A stretch of 64,000 nucleotides of DNA from Chloroflexi bacterium bin20 (GTDB lineage Bacteria > Chloroflexota > Anaerolineae > Aggregatilineales > Phototrophicaceae). Under the pieces are notes generated by a model. That model worked only from the letters and a program-made list of their open reading frames with translations. It did no database searches and had not been told where the DNA came from. Made by a program: the position numbers and the translations under genes. Below are positions 1-9,612 of this stretch, piece by piece. Each line of letters opens with the position of its first letter. Positions within the stretch are counted from its first letter, which is position 1. The stretch covers positions 82,566-146,565 of the forward strand of contig MPMG01000009.1 in assembly GCA_002238485.1 (NCBI GenBank), given 5' to 3'.

Positions 1-82
1 TGCATGACGAGCAGGCTGTTGTAGTGGATCTGTTTGTCAGCGGGATCACATTGCGGTGTCATCCCGAAAGTTTGGAACGGAA

Positions 83-355
83 TTAATTTACTGCTTTGGA
101 CAAGCTGGCGCCCGGCTTGAACCTGATGACATTCTTGGCGGCGATCTGAATGCTTTCGCCAGTGCTGGGATTTCTGCCAGCCCGCGCGCTGCGAGCATTG
201 ACCGACCAGGTGCCAAAACCGACCAACTGCACACGATCGCCACCGACCAGCGCTTCTTCGACCGACTCGAGCATTGCCGCCAGGGCCGCACCCGACTGCT
301 TCTTGTCCAGACCTGACTTTGCGGCGATCGTGTCAATCAATTCTGCTTTGTTCAT
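83..355 (-). CDS. hup: HU-family DNA-binding protein
   Basis: This 90-residue protein is a histone-like HU/IHF-family protein that dimerises and bends DNA in the nucleoid. The family signature GRNPSTGE is at residues 60-67 in the DNA-binding arm, preceded by the usual helical N-terminus starting MNKAELID. Length matches the family norm of about 90 residues. A longer reading frame begins upstream, but the start at 355 is preferred because an AAGGAGTG ribosome site lies just before it and family homology begins exactly there. A TATACT box on the same strand (positions 390-395) could be its -10 element. It is the first gene of the window and stands alone. Confidence 0.93.
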   Translation of the reverse strand: MNKAELIDTIAAKSGLDKKQSGAALAAMLESVEEALVGGDRVQLVGFGTWSVNARSARAGRNPSTGESIQIAAKNVIRFKPGASLSKAVN

Positions 356-436
356 TGCTTCACTCCTTACAAGCTCAGTTTCGGCAGCTAGTATAACAAC
401 TTTCGACAAACTTGCAGAGAGAATGTGGGGAAATTC

Positions 437-1378
437 TCAGCGGGCGGATTGTGCCAGGAAAACTTCGACCTCGTCCAGCCTTGGCAAGGCGCGGCGACCG
501 CCCAGCGCGCGGCAATTCAATGCGCCGACAGCGGCAGCGAACTCCGCCATGCGCGGCACATCCCAGCCCTGCAGCAGCGCGTACAGGAATGCCCCGTGAT
601 AGGCATCGCCCGCGCCAGTCGTATCGACCACATCCACCGCAAAAGCGGGGAATGCTCGCGTCTGCCCGCTCCAGCTCGCCACTGCGCCGCGTTCTCCCAG
701 GGTGACGACTGCGACCTCCGCGCCTTGCTGGCAGAGACGCTCGGCGACCGCGCTGACAGGCTGCCCGGGCATCCAGGCGCGCGCCCAGGCTTCGGGCACG
801 ATGGGCACAGTGACATGTTCCAGCAGCGGCACAATCTCCGCGTAGGGACGAGACGGATCGAGCAGGACATGCAGGCCCGCTTCCCGCGCCCACTTCGCCG
901 CTTGCAGGGTTGCCTCGTTGATGTTGTCGACGAAAAGCGCGCGAGCGGCGCCGATGTCTTCGCGCTGCAATTCCTGCGCTTGCAATGGCTTGCCTGTGGG
1001 CAGGCGCGTCATGATGCTGCGGTCGCCGGACGGCTCATCCACGACGATCACCGATACATGCGATTCGCCCCCCGCCTCGACCAGCAACTGCGATACATCA
1101 ATGCCTTCGTCAATCAGCGCGCCGCGGATATAGTCGCCGGCATCATCATCGCCGATGCGCGTGATGAGCTTGGCAGTCGCGCCCAGCCGAGCGGCGGCGA
1201 TCAAAGCGATAGAAGCCAGCCCGCCCAGCTCCCGCGCGAAGTGTAACGCGCGCATATTTTCGTTGCGGTGCGGCAGACGCGGCACGATCACCAGGTAATC
1301 GACCGTGCAGACGCCAATGCCGATGATGTCCGGCGCATCGTTCCTTGGCTCGCCCAGTTTGGTTCTCCTCGCCTTCAT
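437..1378 (-). CDS. PfkB-family carbohydrate kinase
   Basis: This 313-residue protein belongs to the ribokinase/PfkB family, which phosphorylates sugars or nucleosides with ATP. The C-terminal signature DTTGAGDAYHGAF is at residues 252-264, with the catalytic base Asp258 and the GAGD anion hole. The N-terminal GG region lies near residue 52 and the substrate-contact region around residues 20-45. The frame is open further upstream but homology starts only after the Met at 1378, although no strong ribosome site is visible there. The substrate cannot be assigned. It diverges from the DinB-like gene that follows. Confidence 0.85.
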   Translation of the reverse strand: MKARRTKLGEPRNDAPDIIGIGVCTVDYLVIVPRLPHRNENMRALHFARELGGLASIALIAAARLGATAKLITRIGDDDAGDYIRGALIDEGIDVSQLLVEAGGESHVSVIVVDEPSGDRSIMTRLPTGKPLQAQELQREDIGAARALFVDNINEATLQAAKWAREAGLHVLLDPSRPYAEIVPLLEHVTVPIVPEAWARAWMPGQPVSAVAERLCQQGAEVAVVTLGERGAVASWSGQTRAFPAFAVDVVDTTGAGDAYHGAFLYALLQGWDVPRMAEFAAAVGALNCRALGGRRALPRLDEVEVFLAQSAR

Positions 1379-1538
1379 GCGGACCACGCCTGCACAAGAC
1401 AGCATTGTAGCGCAAGCACAGCATCGTCCGCCCGCAAATGGGACGCCGAAGGGATATATCTGCGCGCCTTTCTCTGTGCTCTTTGCGCATTCTGTCGTTA
1501 CAATACAGACATTCATACACCAACCAGGAGACCACACC

Positions 1539-2015
1539 ATGCAATCACGCGCCGAAAGCATCGCTGCCATCCGCGCTCTGCCCGCCCAGTTGCGCGAAAT
1601 AGTCGCTGGATTGTCCGACGAGCAACTGACCACCGCCTACAACGCGCCAGAATGGACGATCGCCCAGAATATCCACCACCTGGCCGACACGCACATGGTC
1701 TGCATCCGTCGCTTCAAGCTGATCTTGACCAGCCCCAGCTTCCAGTTCACCAGCTACGATGTCAACGCCATCGCCGAAATGCCCGATGCCAAAGATGCTG
1801 ATATCGAACATTCGCTGTGCATCCTCGATGGTCTGCAAGCGCGCTGGGGGATTCTGCTGGAAAGCCTGAGCGATGACGAATGGGCGAAAGTCGGCCGCGC
1901 AGCCAGCCCCGACCGCCCAGACTACAACCTGGACGACCTGGCGCGCCTCTATGCCGGGCATGGAATCAATCACCTGCAGCAGATCCAGGATGTGCTGGAC
2001 AAAATGCCCGCATGA
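1539..2015 (+). CDS. DinB-like four-helix metal-binding protein
   Basis: This 158-residue protein resembles the DinB/YfiT superfamily, four-helix bundles with a three-histidine metal site that often act as thiol-dependent transferases or damage-induced proteins of unknown reaction. Candidate ligands are the histidines in IHHLADTH (about 45-52) and in GHGINH (His141, His145). The start is set by AGGAG at 1526-1530. The stop codon overlaps the start of the next gene (ATGA), so it is translationally coupled to a DNA glycosylase. That context hints at a role in alkylation or oxidative damage, which is an inference. Confidence 0.75.
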   Translation: MQSRAESIAAIRALPAQLREIVAGLSDEQLTTAYNAPEWTIAQNIHHLADTHMVCIRRFKLILTSPSFQFTSYDVNAIAEMPDAKDADIEHSLCILDGLQARWGILLESLSDDEWAKVGRAASPDRPDYNLDDLARLYAGHGINHLQQIQDVLDKMPA

Positions 2016-2908
2016 GCGCAAGCAGCTTCGTCATAACAACGCCGCCGCAATTTGACTTTCGGCAGACTGTGCCCAGTCACGGCTGGATTATGCTCGCGCC
2101 ATTCCAGTGGGGCGCGGCCAGTGGCTGGCTGCGCTATGTCTACGAGAGCGCGGCGGGTGATGTGCTGCGGCTGTCCATGACGGCGGTGAGCGGCGGCCTT
2201 CAAGTGCATACGCCCGATGTCCCAGAAATAGACAGCGCTTTGCGCGCCGAATTGACGACCGCAGTCAAAAGAATGCTCAATATGGCATGGGATCTGCGTC
2301 CCTTCTACGCCGCCATGCGCAAGCACAACGGATATGCCTGGTTGAAAACGGAGCGCCAGGGACGCCTGCTCATCTCGCCAAGTCTGTGGGAAGACCTGGC
2401 GAAGGTGCTGCTGACCACCAACTGCAGTTGGGCGAATACTGTAGCCTGGAGCGGGCGACTGTGTCAGCTGGGCGCGCCTCACCCGACCAGCAAAGGCACA
2501 AGCGCCTTCCCCACGCCACAGCATATCGCCCAGATGGAATTCGCTGAGCTGGCGGATGCGCTGCGGGCCGGCTATCGCAATGCCTACCTGCACGAATTGG
2601 CGAAAACGATAGCGAATGGCGAGGTGGATCTGTCTGCCTGGCTGGAGCTGGATAGCGACGCCTTCTGCGCGGCTGTCAAGTCGCTGAAGGGATTTGGCGA
2701 TTATGCCGCGCGCACGCTCGCCTGCATGTATGGGCACTTTGACCAGATCGCCGTGGACAGCAGCGTCCGCGCCATGTACGCCACCTTGCACAAGCATGGC
2801 GAAAAAGCGGATGCAAAAGAAATAACCACCCACTATCGGCGCTTCGGCGAATGGAGCGGGCTTGTGCTCTGGCTAGACAACAAGCGCTATTGGTCCGCCC
2901 GCGATTGA
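2012..2908 (+). CDS. HhH-GPD DNA glycosylase
   Basis: This 298-residue protein looks like an AlkA/OGG1-type base-excision glycosylase that removes damaged bases. The helix-hairpin-helix (LKGFGDYAA, about 225-233) is followed by the catalytic aspartate Asp249 in AVDSSVR. The position that is Lys in bifunctional OGG1 enzymes is Tyr231 here, so it is probably a monofunctional glycosylase without lyase activity (inferred from alignment by eye). The N-terminal 130 residues resemble the beta-rich OGG_N/AlkA_N region. Its ATG overlaps the upstream stop as ATGA. Confidence 0.8.
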   Translation: MSASSFVITTPPQFDFRQTVPSHGWIMLAPFQWGAASGWLRYVYESAAGDVLRLSMTAVSGGLQVHTPDVPEIDSALRAELTTAVKRMLNMAWDLRPFYAAMRKHNGYAWLKTERQGRLLISPSLWEDLAKVLLTTNCSWANTVAWSGRLCQLGAPHPTSKGTSAFPTPQHIAQMEFAELADALRAGYRNAYLHELAKTIANGEVDLSAWLELDSDAFCAAVKSLKGFGDYAARTLACMYGHFDQIAVDSSVRAMYATLHKHGEKADAKEITTHYRRFGEWSGLVLWLDNKRYWSARD

Positions 2909-2909
2909 C

Positions 2910-4340
2910 TTATCCCGCCGCCAGAAAAGCAGCCGCATCTGCCTTCAGCTTCGCCAGCGAGGCTTCGTGCAGGTACATCATGTGCCCGGCTTCATATTCG
3001 GCGATGGTGACATTGTCGCGCAGATCGCTGTCCAAGCCCATGTGCGCCAGCGAATAATAGGCAGCCTGGAATGGGGTGGCCAGGTCATAATAGCCTTGCG
3101 CCACCAACACGCGCATGAAGGGATTCTTGGCGAAGGCGGCGCGCAGTCCTTCGCTGGTATCGGGGAATTCGCCGCCCGCGTACTGCCAATTCTCATTGAC
3201 GCGGAAGCTCAAAATCTCGTAATTCAAGTCGCTTTCGTAGCCCAGCTGCTGGCGGATGTATTGGTTGAAGACGGCGTTGTAGGGCGGGACGATGGCGTGC
3301 ATGGATGGGTCGAAGTCGAAGCTCTGCCCCTCTGCCGAGGCCATGATGCCGACAAAGCGCGAATCCAGCCGCCCGACTGCCCGCTTGTCATCGCGCAGCA
3401 GCTCTTTGCAAAAGCTCATGATGTTGATGCGCAAGTCGGCGCCCAATACAAAGCGAGTCGACAAGCCGGTGTATTGCGAAAGCCGCTCTGCCACCGCCAG
3501 GCGCTCATCATCGGTCAAGCGGTCGCCCTTTGCCAGCGCGATTGTGTAGTCGCCTTCTGCCCAGTCCGCCACTTCTTGCAGCAAAGGCCGCAATTCTCGC
3601 GCATTAAGCTCAGCGGACAGCGCGCCGTGATAATGGGCAGAGGCGCAATAGCTGGGCACATAGAGCGCATAGGGCAGGTCGTTGCCTTTGGTGAAGCGCA
3701 GGGTCTGAAAGTTCATCACGGTGGAGAGCAGGACGATGCCGTTGAAGGCGATGCCACGGTCGATCAAGTGGCCTGCCAAGCCCGCCGCGCGCGTCGTGCC
3801 ATAGCTCTCGCCAGCCAGATACAGCGGCGATGTCCAGCGTTTCTTGCGCGACAGATACAGGCGGATGAACTCGCCCACCGCTTCCAGATCGGCTTCCAGT
3901 CCCCAATACTTCTTGTTGTCGTCTGGGTCAGCCGCGCGAGAATAGCCGGTGCCGACCGGGTCGATGAAGACCAAGTCGCCCAGATCGAGCCAGGTATGCG
4001 CGTTGTCGATGAGCTTGTAGGGTGGCGGCGGCATGAATCCTTCTGCGCCCATGTCGACGCGTTTGGGTCCCAGCGCGCCCATGTGCAGCCAGATTGACGC
4101 CGAGCCAGGGCCGCCATTGAAGACGAAGATCAAAGGGCGGTCGGCGCTGTCGGCAGCATCAAGCGAATAGGCAGTGTAGAAGATCTGCGCGGCGATCTCG
4201 CCCTGTTCGTCTTTGAGCGGCAGCATGCCCGCCGTCGCGCTGTAGGCAAGCTCGCCGCCAGGCAGCGAGATTCTGTGCGCAGTCGTGATGGGCGGCTGCT
4301 CGGTGATGGCGGTTTTGTCAGTCTTTGTGGTGTCGGTCAT
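2910..4340 (-). CDS. S10-family serine carboxypeptidase
   Basis: This 476-residue protein belongs to peptidase family S10 (alpha/beta hydrolase fold), which removes C-terminal residues from peptides at acid pH. Visible motifs are the oxyanion region FNGGPGS (75-81), the nucleophile Ser179 in GESYG, Asp419 in YYDLATPF and His453 in AGHMMY, giving a complete triad. No signal peptide is evident from the chosen start, so it may be cytoplasmic. The frame is open for 129 more codons upstream, but these do not resemble the family. It is convergent with the glycosylase gene, with one base between them. Confidence 0.88.
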   Translation of the reverse strand: MTDTTKTDKTAITEQPPITTAHRISLPGGELAYSATAGMLPLKDEQGEIAAQIFYTAYSLDAADSADRPLIFVFNGGPGSASIWLHMGALGPKRVDMGAEGFMPPPPYKLIDNAHTWLDLGDLVFIDPVGTGYSRAADPDDNKKYWGLEADLEAVGEFIRLYLSRKKRWTSPLYLAGESYGTTRAAGLAGHLIDRGIAFNGIVLLSTVMNFQTLRFTKGNDLPYALYVPSYCASAHYHGALSAELNARELRPLLQEVADWAEGDYTIALAKGDRLTDDERLAVAERLSQYTGLSTRFVLGADLRINIMSFCKELLRDDKRAVGRLDSRFVGIMASAEGQSFDFDPSMHAIVPPYNAVFNQYIRQQLGYESDLNYEILSFRVNENWQYAGGEFPDTSEGLRAAFAKNPFMRVLVAQGYYDLATPFQAAYYSLAHMGLDSDLRDNVTIAEYEAGHMMYLHEASLAKLKADAAAFLAAG

Positions 4341-4380
4341 GGTTCTTGCTCGCAGAATATGGCCAATTCGGATGCGTAGA

Positions 4381-4413
4381 TTTAACCACAGAGGGCTCAG
4401 GTGGCACAGAGGA
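4381..4413. repeat. Interspersed CACAGAGG-type repeat
   Basis: This short intergenic stretch contains ACCACAGAGGG and GGCACAGAGGA. The same motif family recurs at 31961-32002, around 36993-37160, at 52461-52494 and near 55494-55515, always between genes. Its function is unknown. Confidence 0.5.
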
Positions 4414-4532
4414 AATGACGGCGCGAATAAGGAGGCTAACTGGCCCGCAACCGGGCTGCGCTGATGAAATGAGTTTTTGAATCGCAGCCGATCTGCGCTA
4501 CACTGAGAACAGGCGAAAGCTGGAGGGGGCAA

Positions 4533-4907
4533 ATGTTGTTCGGCAGCGATATCTCTTGGGAATTCGTGCTTACGATTGCCGCGATCATAGGTTCGGTACT
4601 GCGCATCCAGTATCATTTCAGCAAGCAACTTGCTGAACAGCGCAAGGAGATGAAGGCAGACAACGAGATGCTGCGCATGGAATTCAAAGCTGACAACGCC
4701 GCGCTGCGGGAGGAGATGAACGCCCATAATGCGGAGCTGCGCCGTGAAATCAACGATTCGCGCGCGGAATACCGCTCCGAAAACGCCGCAATTCGCGCGG
4801 ACCTGCGTCGTATAGAAGACAAAGTGGACGACAATACCCAGCGTCTGGCACGGCTCGAAGGCATCATCCTCGCTCGCGAGGGCATGGTCGATACCATCGT
4901 CGAGTAA
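4533..4907 (+). CDS. Small membrane-anchored coiled-coil protein
   Basis: The function is not recognised. The 124-residue product has one N-terminal hydrophobic segment (about residues 10-28), then a highly charged helix with repeating (E/K)xxxx(D/N)NxxLRxE units suggesting a coiled coil anchored in the membrane. A strong ribosome site (GGAGGGGG, 4522-4529) supports the start. Its plan matches the larger 11-residue-repeat protein at 25135-25839: one N-terminal helix and then ELKxEI/ALREEM-like repeats. The two are probably members of one expanded family. Confidence 0.65.
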   Translation: MLFGSDISWEFVLTIAAIIGSVLRIQYHFSKQLAEQRKEMKADNEMLRMEFKADNAALREEMNAHNAELRREINDSRAEYRSENAAIRADLRRIEDKVDDNTQRLARLEGIILAREGMVDTIVE

Positions 4908-4983
4908 GCCGACTACGCCTCGAACGAACTAATTTCTATCGACGCCGGCGTTTTTTCTAGTCGTTCAACGCGCTTTGACGCGA

Positions 4984-5012
4984 TTGTCCTGCGCCTGCAA
5001 GCCTGCTAAAAT
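4984..5012 (+). promoter_or_regulatory. Predicted sigma-70-type promoter for tal-pgi
   Basis: TTGTCC (4984-4989) and TAAAAT (5007-5012) are spaced by 17 bases and lie 45 bases before the tal-pgi start codon. Confidence 0.4.
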
Positions 5013-5057
5013 GACGCCAGATAGGCAAGCTGCATAGCGTCGGGAGGCGGCAACCCA

Positions 5058-7937
5058 ATGAGCAATCCCCTGCTAGAGATTCAGAATTTCGGGCAGAGCG
5101 CTTGGCTCGATTACATCCATCGCGATGACCTGCACAACGGCGCGCTGCAAAGCCGCATTGATACTGAAGGCGTGCTGGGCGTAACTTCCAACCCGTCTAT
5201 CTTTCAGAAAGCCATCGGCGACTCGGATACCTACGACAGCGCCATCATGACCATGCTGGATCTGGATGCGCCCGCTATCTATGAAAAGCTGGCCATCGAG
5301 GACATCCAAAACGCGACCGACCTCTTCCGACCAGTCTATGAACGCAGCGGCGGCGGCGATGGTTATGTAAGCCTGGAAGTTTCGCCGCTGTTGGCGCGCG
5401 ACACACAAGGCACGATCGACGAAGCTCAGCGCCTCTTCGGCACGGTCGACCGACCCAATCTGATGATCAAAATCCCGGCTACGCCCCAGGGCATCCCGGC
5501 CATTGAAGCGGCTATCGCGGCTGGCATCAATGTCAATGTGACGCTCATCTTCGCCATCAACAATTATGAGCAGGTCGCCGAAGCTTTCATTCGCGGGCTG
5601 GAGCAGCGACAGGCTGCTGGCGAGGATGTTTCGCGCGTGGCTTCGGTGGCCAGTTTCTTTTTGAGCCGCATTGATGTGATGGTCGACCACATCCTGGAAA
5701 ACAACATCCGCGCGGCACAGCTGCGGCAAGACACAGTTCGCATCAGCGCCAATAGCCGGCTGCTGGGGCAAACCGCTATCGCCAACGCCAAGCTGGCTTA
5801 TCGCTCCTTCCAGCGCATCTTTGCAGGCGAGCGCTTTGAGCAGCTGCGTGCTGCTGGCGCCCAGGTGCAACGTCCGCTTTGGGCATCCACCGGCGCCAAG
5901 AATCCCGCTTATTCCGACACGCTCTATGTCGACAACTTAATCGGAGCGCACACCGTCAACACGCTGCCGCCAGCGACCCTGGCCGCCTTCAAAGATCACG
6001 GCACTGCCGCCGACACCCTGACGAAAGACATGCCGGGCTTTTTGCCGCCAGACGAAGCGCTGGACCGCTTGGCAGAGTTGGGCATCGACCTGGCGCAAGT
6101 AACGACTCGCCTGCAAGACGATGGCGTGGATGCCTTCATTGATGCATTTGAAACGTTGATCTCGCAGGTGGCAGCCAAACGAACCCTGCTGCGCAGCGGC
6201 ATCATTGAGCGCACCAAGCTGGCCCTGGGCATCTATCACGGCGCGGTGGACGAAGCGATAGACCGCTTGGACGAACAGTTGGCCAATGCGCGCTTGTGGA
6301 ACAAAGACGGCAGTTTGTGGAAGAGCCACGCGCCCACCATCGACAAGATCGTCAAGCGGCTGGGCTGGCTGGATACCGCCACGACTATCGACCGTGAGCG
6401 CTTGACCGCCCTGCAAGAAAGCGTACGCGATGGACCTTGGCGGCATGTTGTGCTGCTGGGCATGGGTGGCAGTTCGCTTGCGCCCGAAGTGCTGGCGCGC
6501 ACATTTGGTCGGCAAGACGGCTTCCCGCAACTGATCGTGCTAGACAGCACCGACCCCGCGCGCATCGGCCAGGTCGAAGACGCCATCGAGCTGGAAAACA
6601 CGCTCTTCGTGGTCGCCAGCAAGTCCGGCGGCACTGTCGAGACCTTGGCGCTCGATCACTATTTCTGGGAGAAGACGGGCGGCGCTGGCGAGCAGTTCAT
6701 CGTCATCACCGATCCCGGCTCGCGTCTGGAGCAAGTCGCCAAGCAAGCTGCTGTGCGCGACCTCTTTCTTAATCCCGCGGATATCGGTGGCCGTTACAGC
6801 GCGTTGAGCTACTTCGGCATGGTGCCCGCGGCCTTGATAGGGCTGGATTTGCATGGCTTGTGGGCGCAGGCGGATACCATGTTGGACGCAATAGGCGAAG
6901 GCATCCCTGCCCAATATCACCCCGGATTGCTGCTGGGCGCGGTCATCGGCGCGCTGGCGCTGCAAGGCAGAGACAAAATCACCATCTACACCAGCGAGTC
7001 GCTGCGCAGCTTCGGCGATTGGGCAGAGCAACTGCTGGCGGAGAGCCTGGGCAAAGAGGGCAAAGGCGCGCTGCCGGTGGTGGGAGCGGCGATCGGCTTG
7101 CCGCACGATTATGTGACCGACCGCCTGTTTGTCTATTTGCGCGTGGACAATGATGCCGATGTGGCGCAGATGGACGCCGCTGTGCGCACCTTGCGCGAAG
7201 CCGGGCATCCGCGCGTTACCCTGCGCTTGGAAGACAATCTGGCGATCGCTGGCGAATTCTTGCGCTGGGAATATGCCACCGCCATCGCCGGCGCTTTGCT
7301 GCGAGTCAATCCCTTCGACGAGCCCAATGTAACCGAAGCCAAAGATGCCAGCAAAGCCCTGCTGGAAACAGTCCGCCAGTCGGGCAGCCTGCCACAATCC
7401 GACCCGATCATGACGCGCGAATCGTTGCAGCTTTTTGCAAACGAAGACACGCTCGGTCCCCTGCGCGAGCTTTGCCGTCAGCACGGCTTCGATGGCAGCG
7501 ATGTCGTCCAGGTGATCGGCGCGCAAATGGCCGGCACAAAAGCTGGCGACTACTTTGCGCTGCTGGTCTACTTCACGCCATCTGACGAAGAAGCGCGCGT
7601 GCTGGAACAAGTGCGGCGGCGTCTGCGTCATGTAACCAAACGCGCCGTTACGATCGGGTATGGCCCGCGCTACCTGCACAGCACCGGGCAGTACCATAAA
7701 GGCGGCGGCGACAATGGCGTCTTCTGGCAGTTGACCGCCGATGCCGCGCCTGACTTGTCCATTCCTGGTTTTGACTACAGCTTTGGCACGTTATTCGCAG
7801 CCCAGGCCGCTGGCGATCTGCAAGCGCTGCAAGGGCATGGACGCCGCGCCATCCGCCTGCATCTGAGCGGTGATCGCGCGATAGGCCTGGACATGCTGCT
7901 GTCGGCAATTGAGTTCGTCGAGTCTCGCCGGCGCTAG
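5058..7937 (+). CDS. tal-pgi: Bifunctional transaldolase / glucose-6-phosphate isomerase
   Basis: This 959-residue protein fuses two sugar-phosphate enzymes. Residues 1 to about 365 are a transaldolase with the Schiff-base lysine Lys138 in LMIKIPAT and the N-terminal VTSNPSIF motif. Residues from about 385 onward are a phosphoglucose isomerase with MGGSSLAPEV, VASKSGGTVET and a C-terminal NPFDEPNV segment. It would link the non-oxidative pentose phosphate pathway to glycolysis in the cytoplasm. Such fusions are known from several bacterial groups. A GGGAGG-like ribosome site and an upstream promoter support the start. Both halves look intact. Confidence 0.93.
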   Translation: MSNPLLEIQNFGQSAWLDYIHRDDLHNGALQSRIDTEGVLGVTSNPSIFQKAIGDSDTYDSAIMTMLDLDAPAIYEKLAIEDIQNATDLFRPVYERSGGGDGYVSLEVSPLLARDTQGTIDEAQRLFGTVDRPNLMIKIPATPQGIPAIEAAIAAGINVNVTLIFAINNYEQVAEAFIRGLEQRQAAGEDVSRVASVASFFLSRIDVMVDHILENNIRAAQLRQDTVRISANSRLLGQTAIANAKLAYRSFQRIFAGERFEQLRAAGAQVQRPLWASTGAKNPAYSDTLYVDNLIGAHTVNTLPPATLAAFKDHGTAADTLTKDMPGFLPPDEALDRLAELGIDLAQVTTRLQDDGVDAFIDAFETLISQVAAKRTLLRSGIIERTKLALGIYHGAVDEAIDRLDEQLANARLWNKDGSLWKSHAPTIDKIVKRLGWLDTATTIDRERLTALQESVRDGPWRHVVLLGMGGSSLAPEVLARTFGRQDGFPQLIVLDSTDPARIGQVEDAIELENTLFVVASKSGGTVETLALDHYFWEKTGGAGEQFIVITDPGSRLEQVAKQAAVRDLFLNPADIGGRYSALSYFGMVPAALIGLDLHGLWAQADTMLDAIGEGIPAQYHPGLLLGAVIGALALQGRDKITIYTSESLRSFGDWAEQLLAESLGKEGKGALPVVGAAIGLPHDYVTDRLFVYLRVDNDADVAQMDAAVRTLREAGHPRVTLRLEDNLAIAGEFLRWEYATAIAGALLRVNPFDEPNVTEAKDASKALLETVRQSGSLPQSDPIMTRESLQLFANEDTLGPLRELCRQHGFDGSDVVQVIGAQMAGTKAGDYFALLVYFTPSDEEARVLEQVRRRLRHVTKRAVTIGYGPRYLHSTGQYHKGGGDNGVFWQLTADAAPDLSIPGFDYSFGTLFAAQAAGDLQALQGHGRRAIRLHLSGDRAIGLDMLLSAIEFVESRRR

Positions 7938-7946
7938 CGACAGCTA

Positions 7947-7981
7947 CCCATTGCGGGCGACCCAATGGATCGCCCCTACAC
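7947..7981. repeat. TGTAGGGGCGA-type interspersed repeat, copy 1
   Basis: This intergenic element reads, on the minus strand, TGTAGGGGCGATCCATTGG followed by GTCGCCCG. It contains an internal CCATTG/CAATGG inverted repeat. Related copies are at 21024-21095 and 55417-55449. It lies between the convergent tal-pgi and membrane-protein genes. Confidence 0.55.
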
Positions 7982-8066
7982 CACTTTCTTTGCCCGCAGA
8001 GTCCTCTGTGCTGTATTCCCGCATAACATACGTTGTGCCACCGGGACATCTAGTCGTGAAGCCTAT

Positions 8067-9578
8067 TCACTGGCGCAAGAACGCAAGAGCCCGCGGCATA
8101 ATTTCGCCCAGCAGCCAGCCGATCAACATCGTGTACATAGGCGCAAGCATGGCGTAATAGCGCGGCTCAATGCTGGCGAAACTGGCGATCAGCAGCAAGC
8201 CCAGCAATAGAATCGCCGCAGTTGTCATCAGCAGCCAGTCACGCTTCCATAGCGCCGCCAGCAAAGCCAGTGGCGTCAAGTATTTCAGCATGTTCACCAG
8301 GTAGAAGAGCGCGCTGAACAGCTCCACGCCCGGTCGCCAGACGCGATGCCCGTTGTAGGCCGAGCTGTGCGCCTCGTAAAAGCCCAGCCGACCCGACCCT
8401 TGCCAGGTGATCTGCTCGGGGTTCTCCAGATATTGCAGCGGGAAGGCCGCGCTGGCGGGGTCTTGCACAAGCATATAAGCCAGGCCGCGCAGGATCGAAC
8501 CCACCAACCGTCCATAGTCGCTCGCCACCGTTTCCAGATACACCTCATAGAGCAGGGCATCGGCCGCGCAGGGACCCAAATACCAGTAAAGGGCGCTGGG
8601 CCAGACGATGAGGATAGGCTCGGGCGGCTCGCCAAAGGGCTGTGCCAGGAAAGCAGCCTGCTCGTCGGCCCTGACCCAAGGCCCGGGCCTGCGATACAGG
8701 GGATATGTTTCGCTGTAGAAGTTGACTTCGCGCAGGGCGGGCAGCGTCAGCAAGCGGGCATAATGCGCCGAATGCTCGCCGTTCCTCGCGCTGATTGGAT
8801 AGCGCATATTGTCGGCAGCCGCCAGCAGGGTCGCGCCCGAGGTGCAGCTGAGCGTAGTGGCGCCGGTGGACGGGATGTGGATGAGCGCGATATAGCCGCC
8901 CAACAAGCCCCCGCTGATGCAGCCAACTGTTGCGAACAGGCCAATGCGCTGGCGAAATGGGATGTGCCGCCACAAAAAGAAGCTCGCCCCATAGACCGCA
9001 GCCAACGGCGCATAATTCAAGCGTGCGAAGCACATCACGCCCAAGCCCAAACTGGCCAGCGCCACCAGCAGCAGACGCCGGCGCGCAGGAGCCTGCCATG
9101 CCAGCTGCGCCAGCCACAGCGCCGCCACTGTCGTCGTGGCGACCAACCAGCCCGGCAACTGATAATGCGTCCACTGCAAGCCGAACGGATCGCAAAGCAC
9201 AACCAGCGCGGCGATGAATGCCCTGCGCGCGCCAAAACGCCGCCGCAGCATATCGTAGACCATGAAGGGAATCGTGCTATACGCCGCCATTTGCGCCAGC
9301 AGAAAAACACGGTCGCCCAGCCTGCCCAGCGCAGCGGTCAGCGACTTAAGAGGCGCCATCACAAAGGCATAACCCGTGTTGTAGCGCAGGTTGCCGATGA
9401 GCAGGTTGCCGCGGCCCAGTTCGTCCATCAGGAAAGCTTGCGCGGCCTGGTTGTCATCGTGATTGGCGATGCCCAACGGATAGCTGATGAACAGTACAGC
9501 TTGCGCCAGCAGCGTCGCCGCCAGCAGCCACAGCAGATGCCTGCGATCGATCGGGTTGGGATTTGGCAGAGCATTCAT
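8067..9578 (-). CDS. Polytopic membrane protein, possibly a GT-C-like glycosyltransferase
   Basis: This 503-residue protein has about ten hydrophobic segments and a long non-membrane region in its C-terminal half (about 270-420). An acidic HDDN motif follows the first membrane segment, a position where GT-C glycosyltransferases often carry catalytic acids. This suggests transfer of sugars from lipid-linked donors at the membrane, but the family assignment is uncertain. The start at 9578 places the first membrane segment close to the N-terminus. It follows the DUF692-like gene by 34 bases on the same strand, so they may be co-transcribed. Confidence 0.6.
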   Translation of the reverse strand: MNALPNPNPIDRRHLLWLLAATLLAQAVLFISYPLGIANHDDNQAAQAFLMDELGRGNLLIGNLRYNTGYAFVMAPLKSLTAALGRLGDRVFLLAQMAAYSTIPFMVYDMLRRRFGARRAFIAALVVLCDPFGLQWTHYQLPGWLVATTTVAALWLAQLAWQAPARRRLLLVALASLGLGVMCFARLNYAPLAAVYGASFFLWRHIPFRQRIGLFATVGCISGGLLGGYIALIHIPSTGATTLSCTSGATLLAAADNMRYPISARNGEHSAHYARLLTLPALREVNFYSETYPLYRRPGPWVRADEQAAFLAQPFGEPPEPILIVWPSALYWYLGPCAADALLYEVYLETVASDYGRLVGSILRGLAYMLVQDPASAAFPLQYLENPEQITWQGSGRLGFYEAHSSAYNGHRVWRPGVELFSALFYLVNMLKYLTPLALLAALWKRDWLLMTTAAILLLGLLLIASFASIEPRYYAMLAPMYTMLIGWLLGEIMPRALAFLRQ

Positions 9579-9612
9579 CACGCAGGAGTCGCTTGCCTGT
9601 GGCCCGGGCGGG

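Noticed and set aside
4923..4976. Terminator before tal-pgi
   Set aside because: ACGCCGGCGT followed by Ts is a short loopless palindrome, and the larger GAACGA/TCGTTC pairing encloses the T run instead of preceding it.
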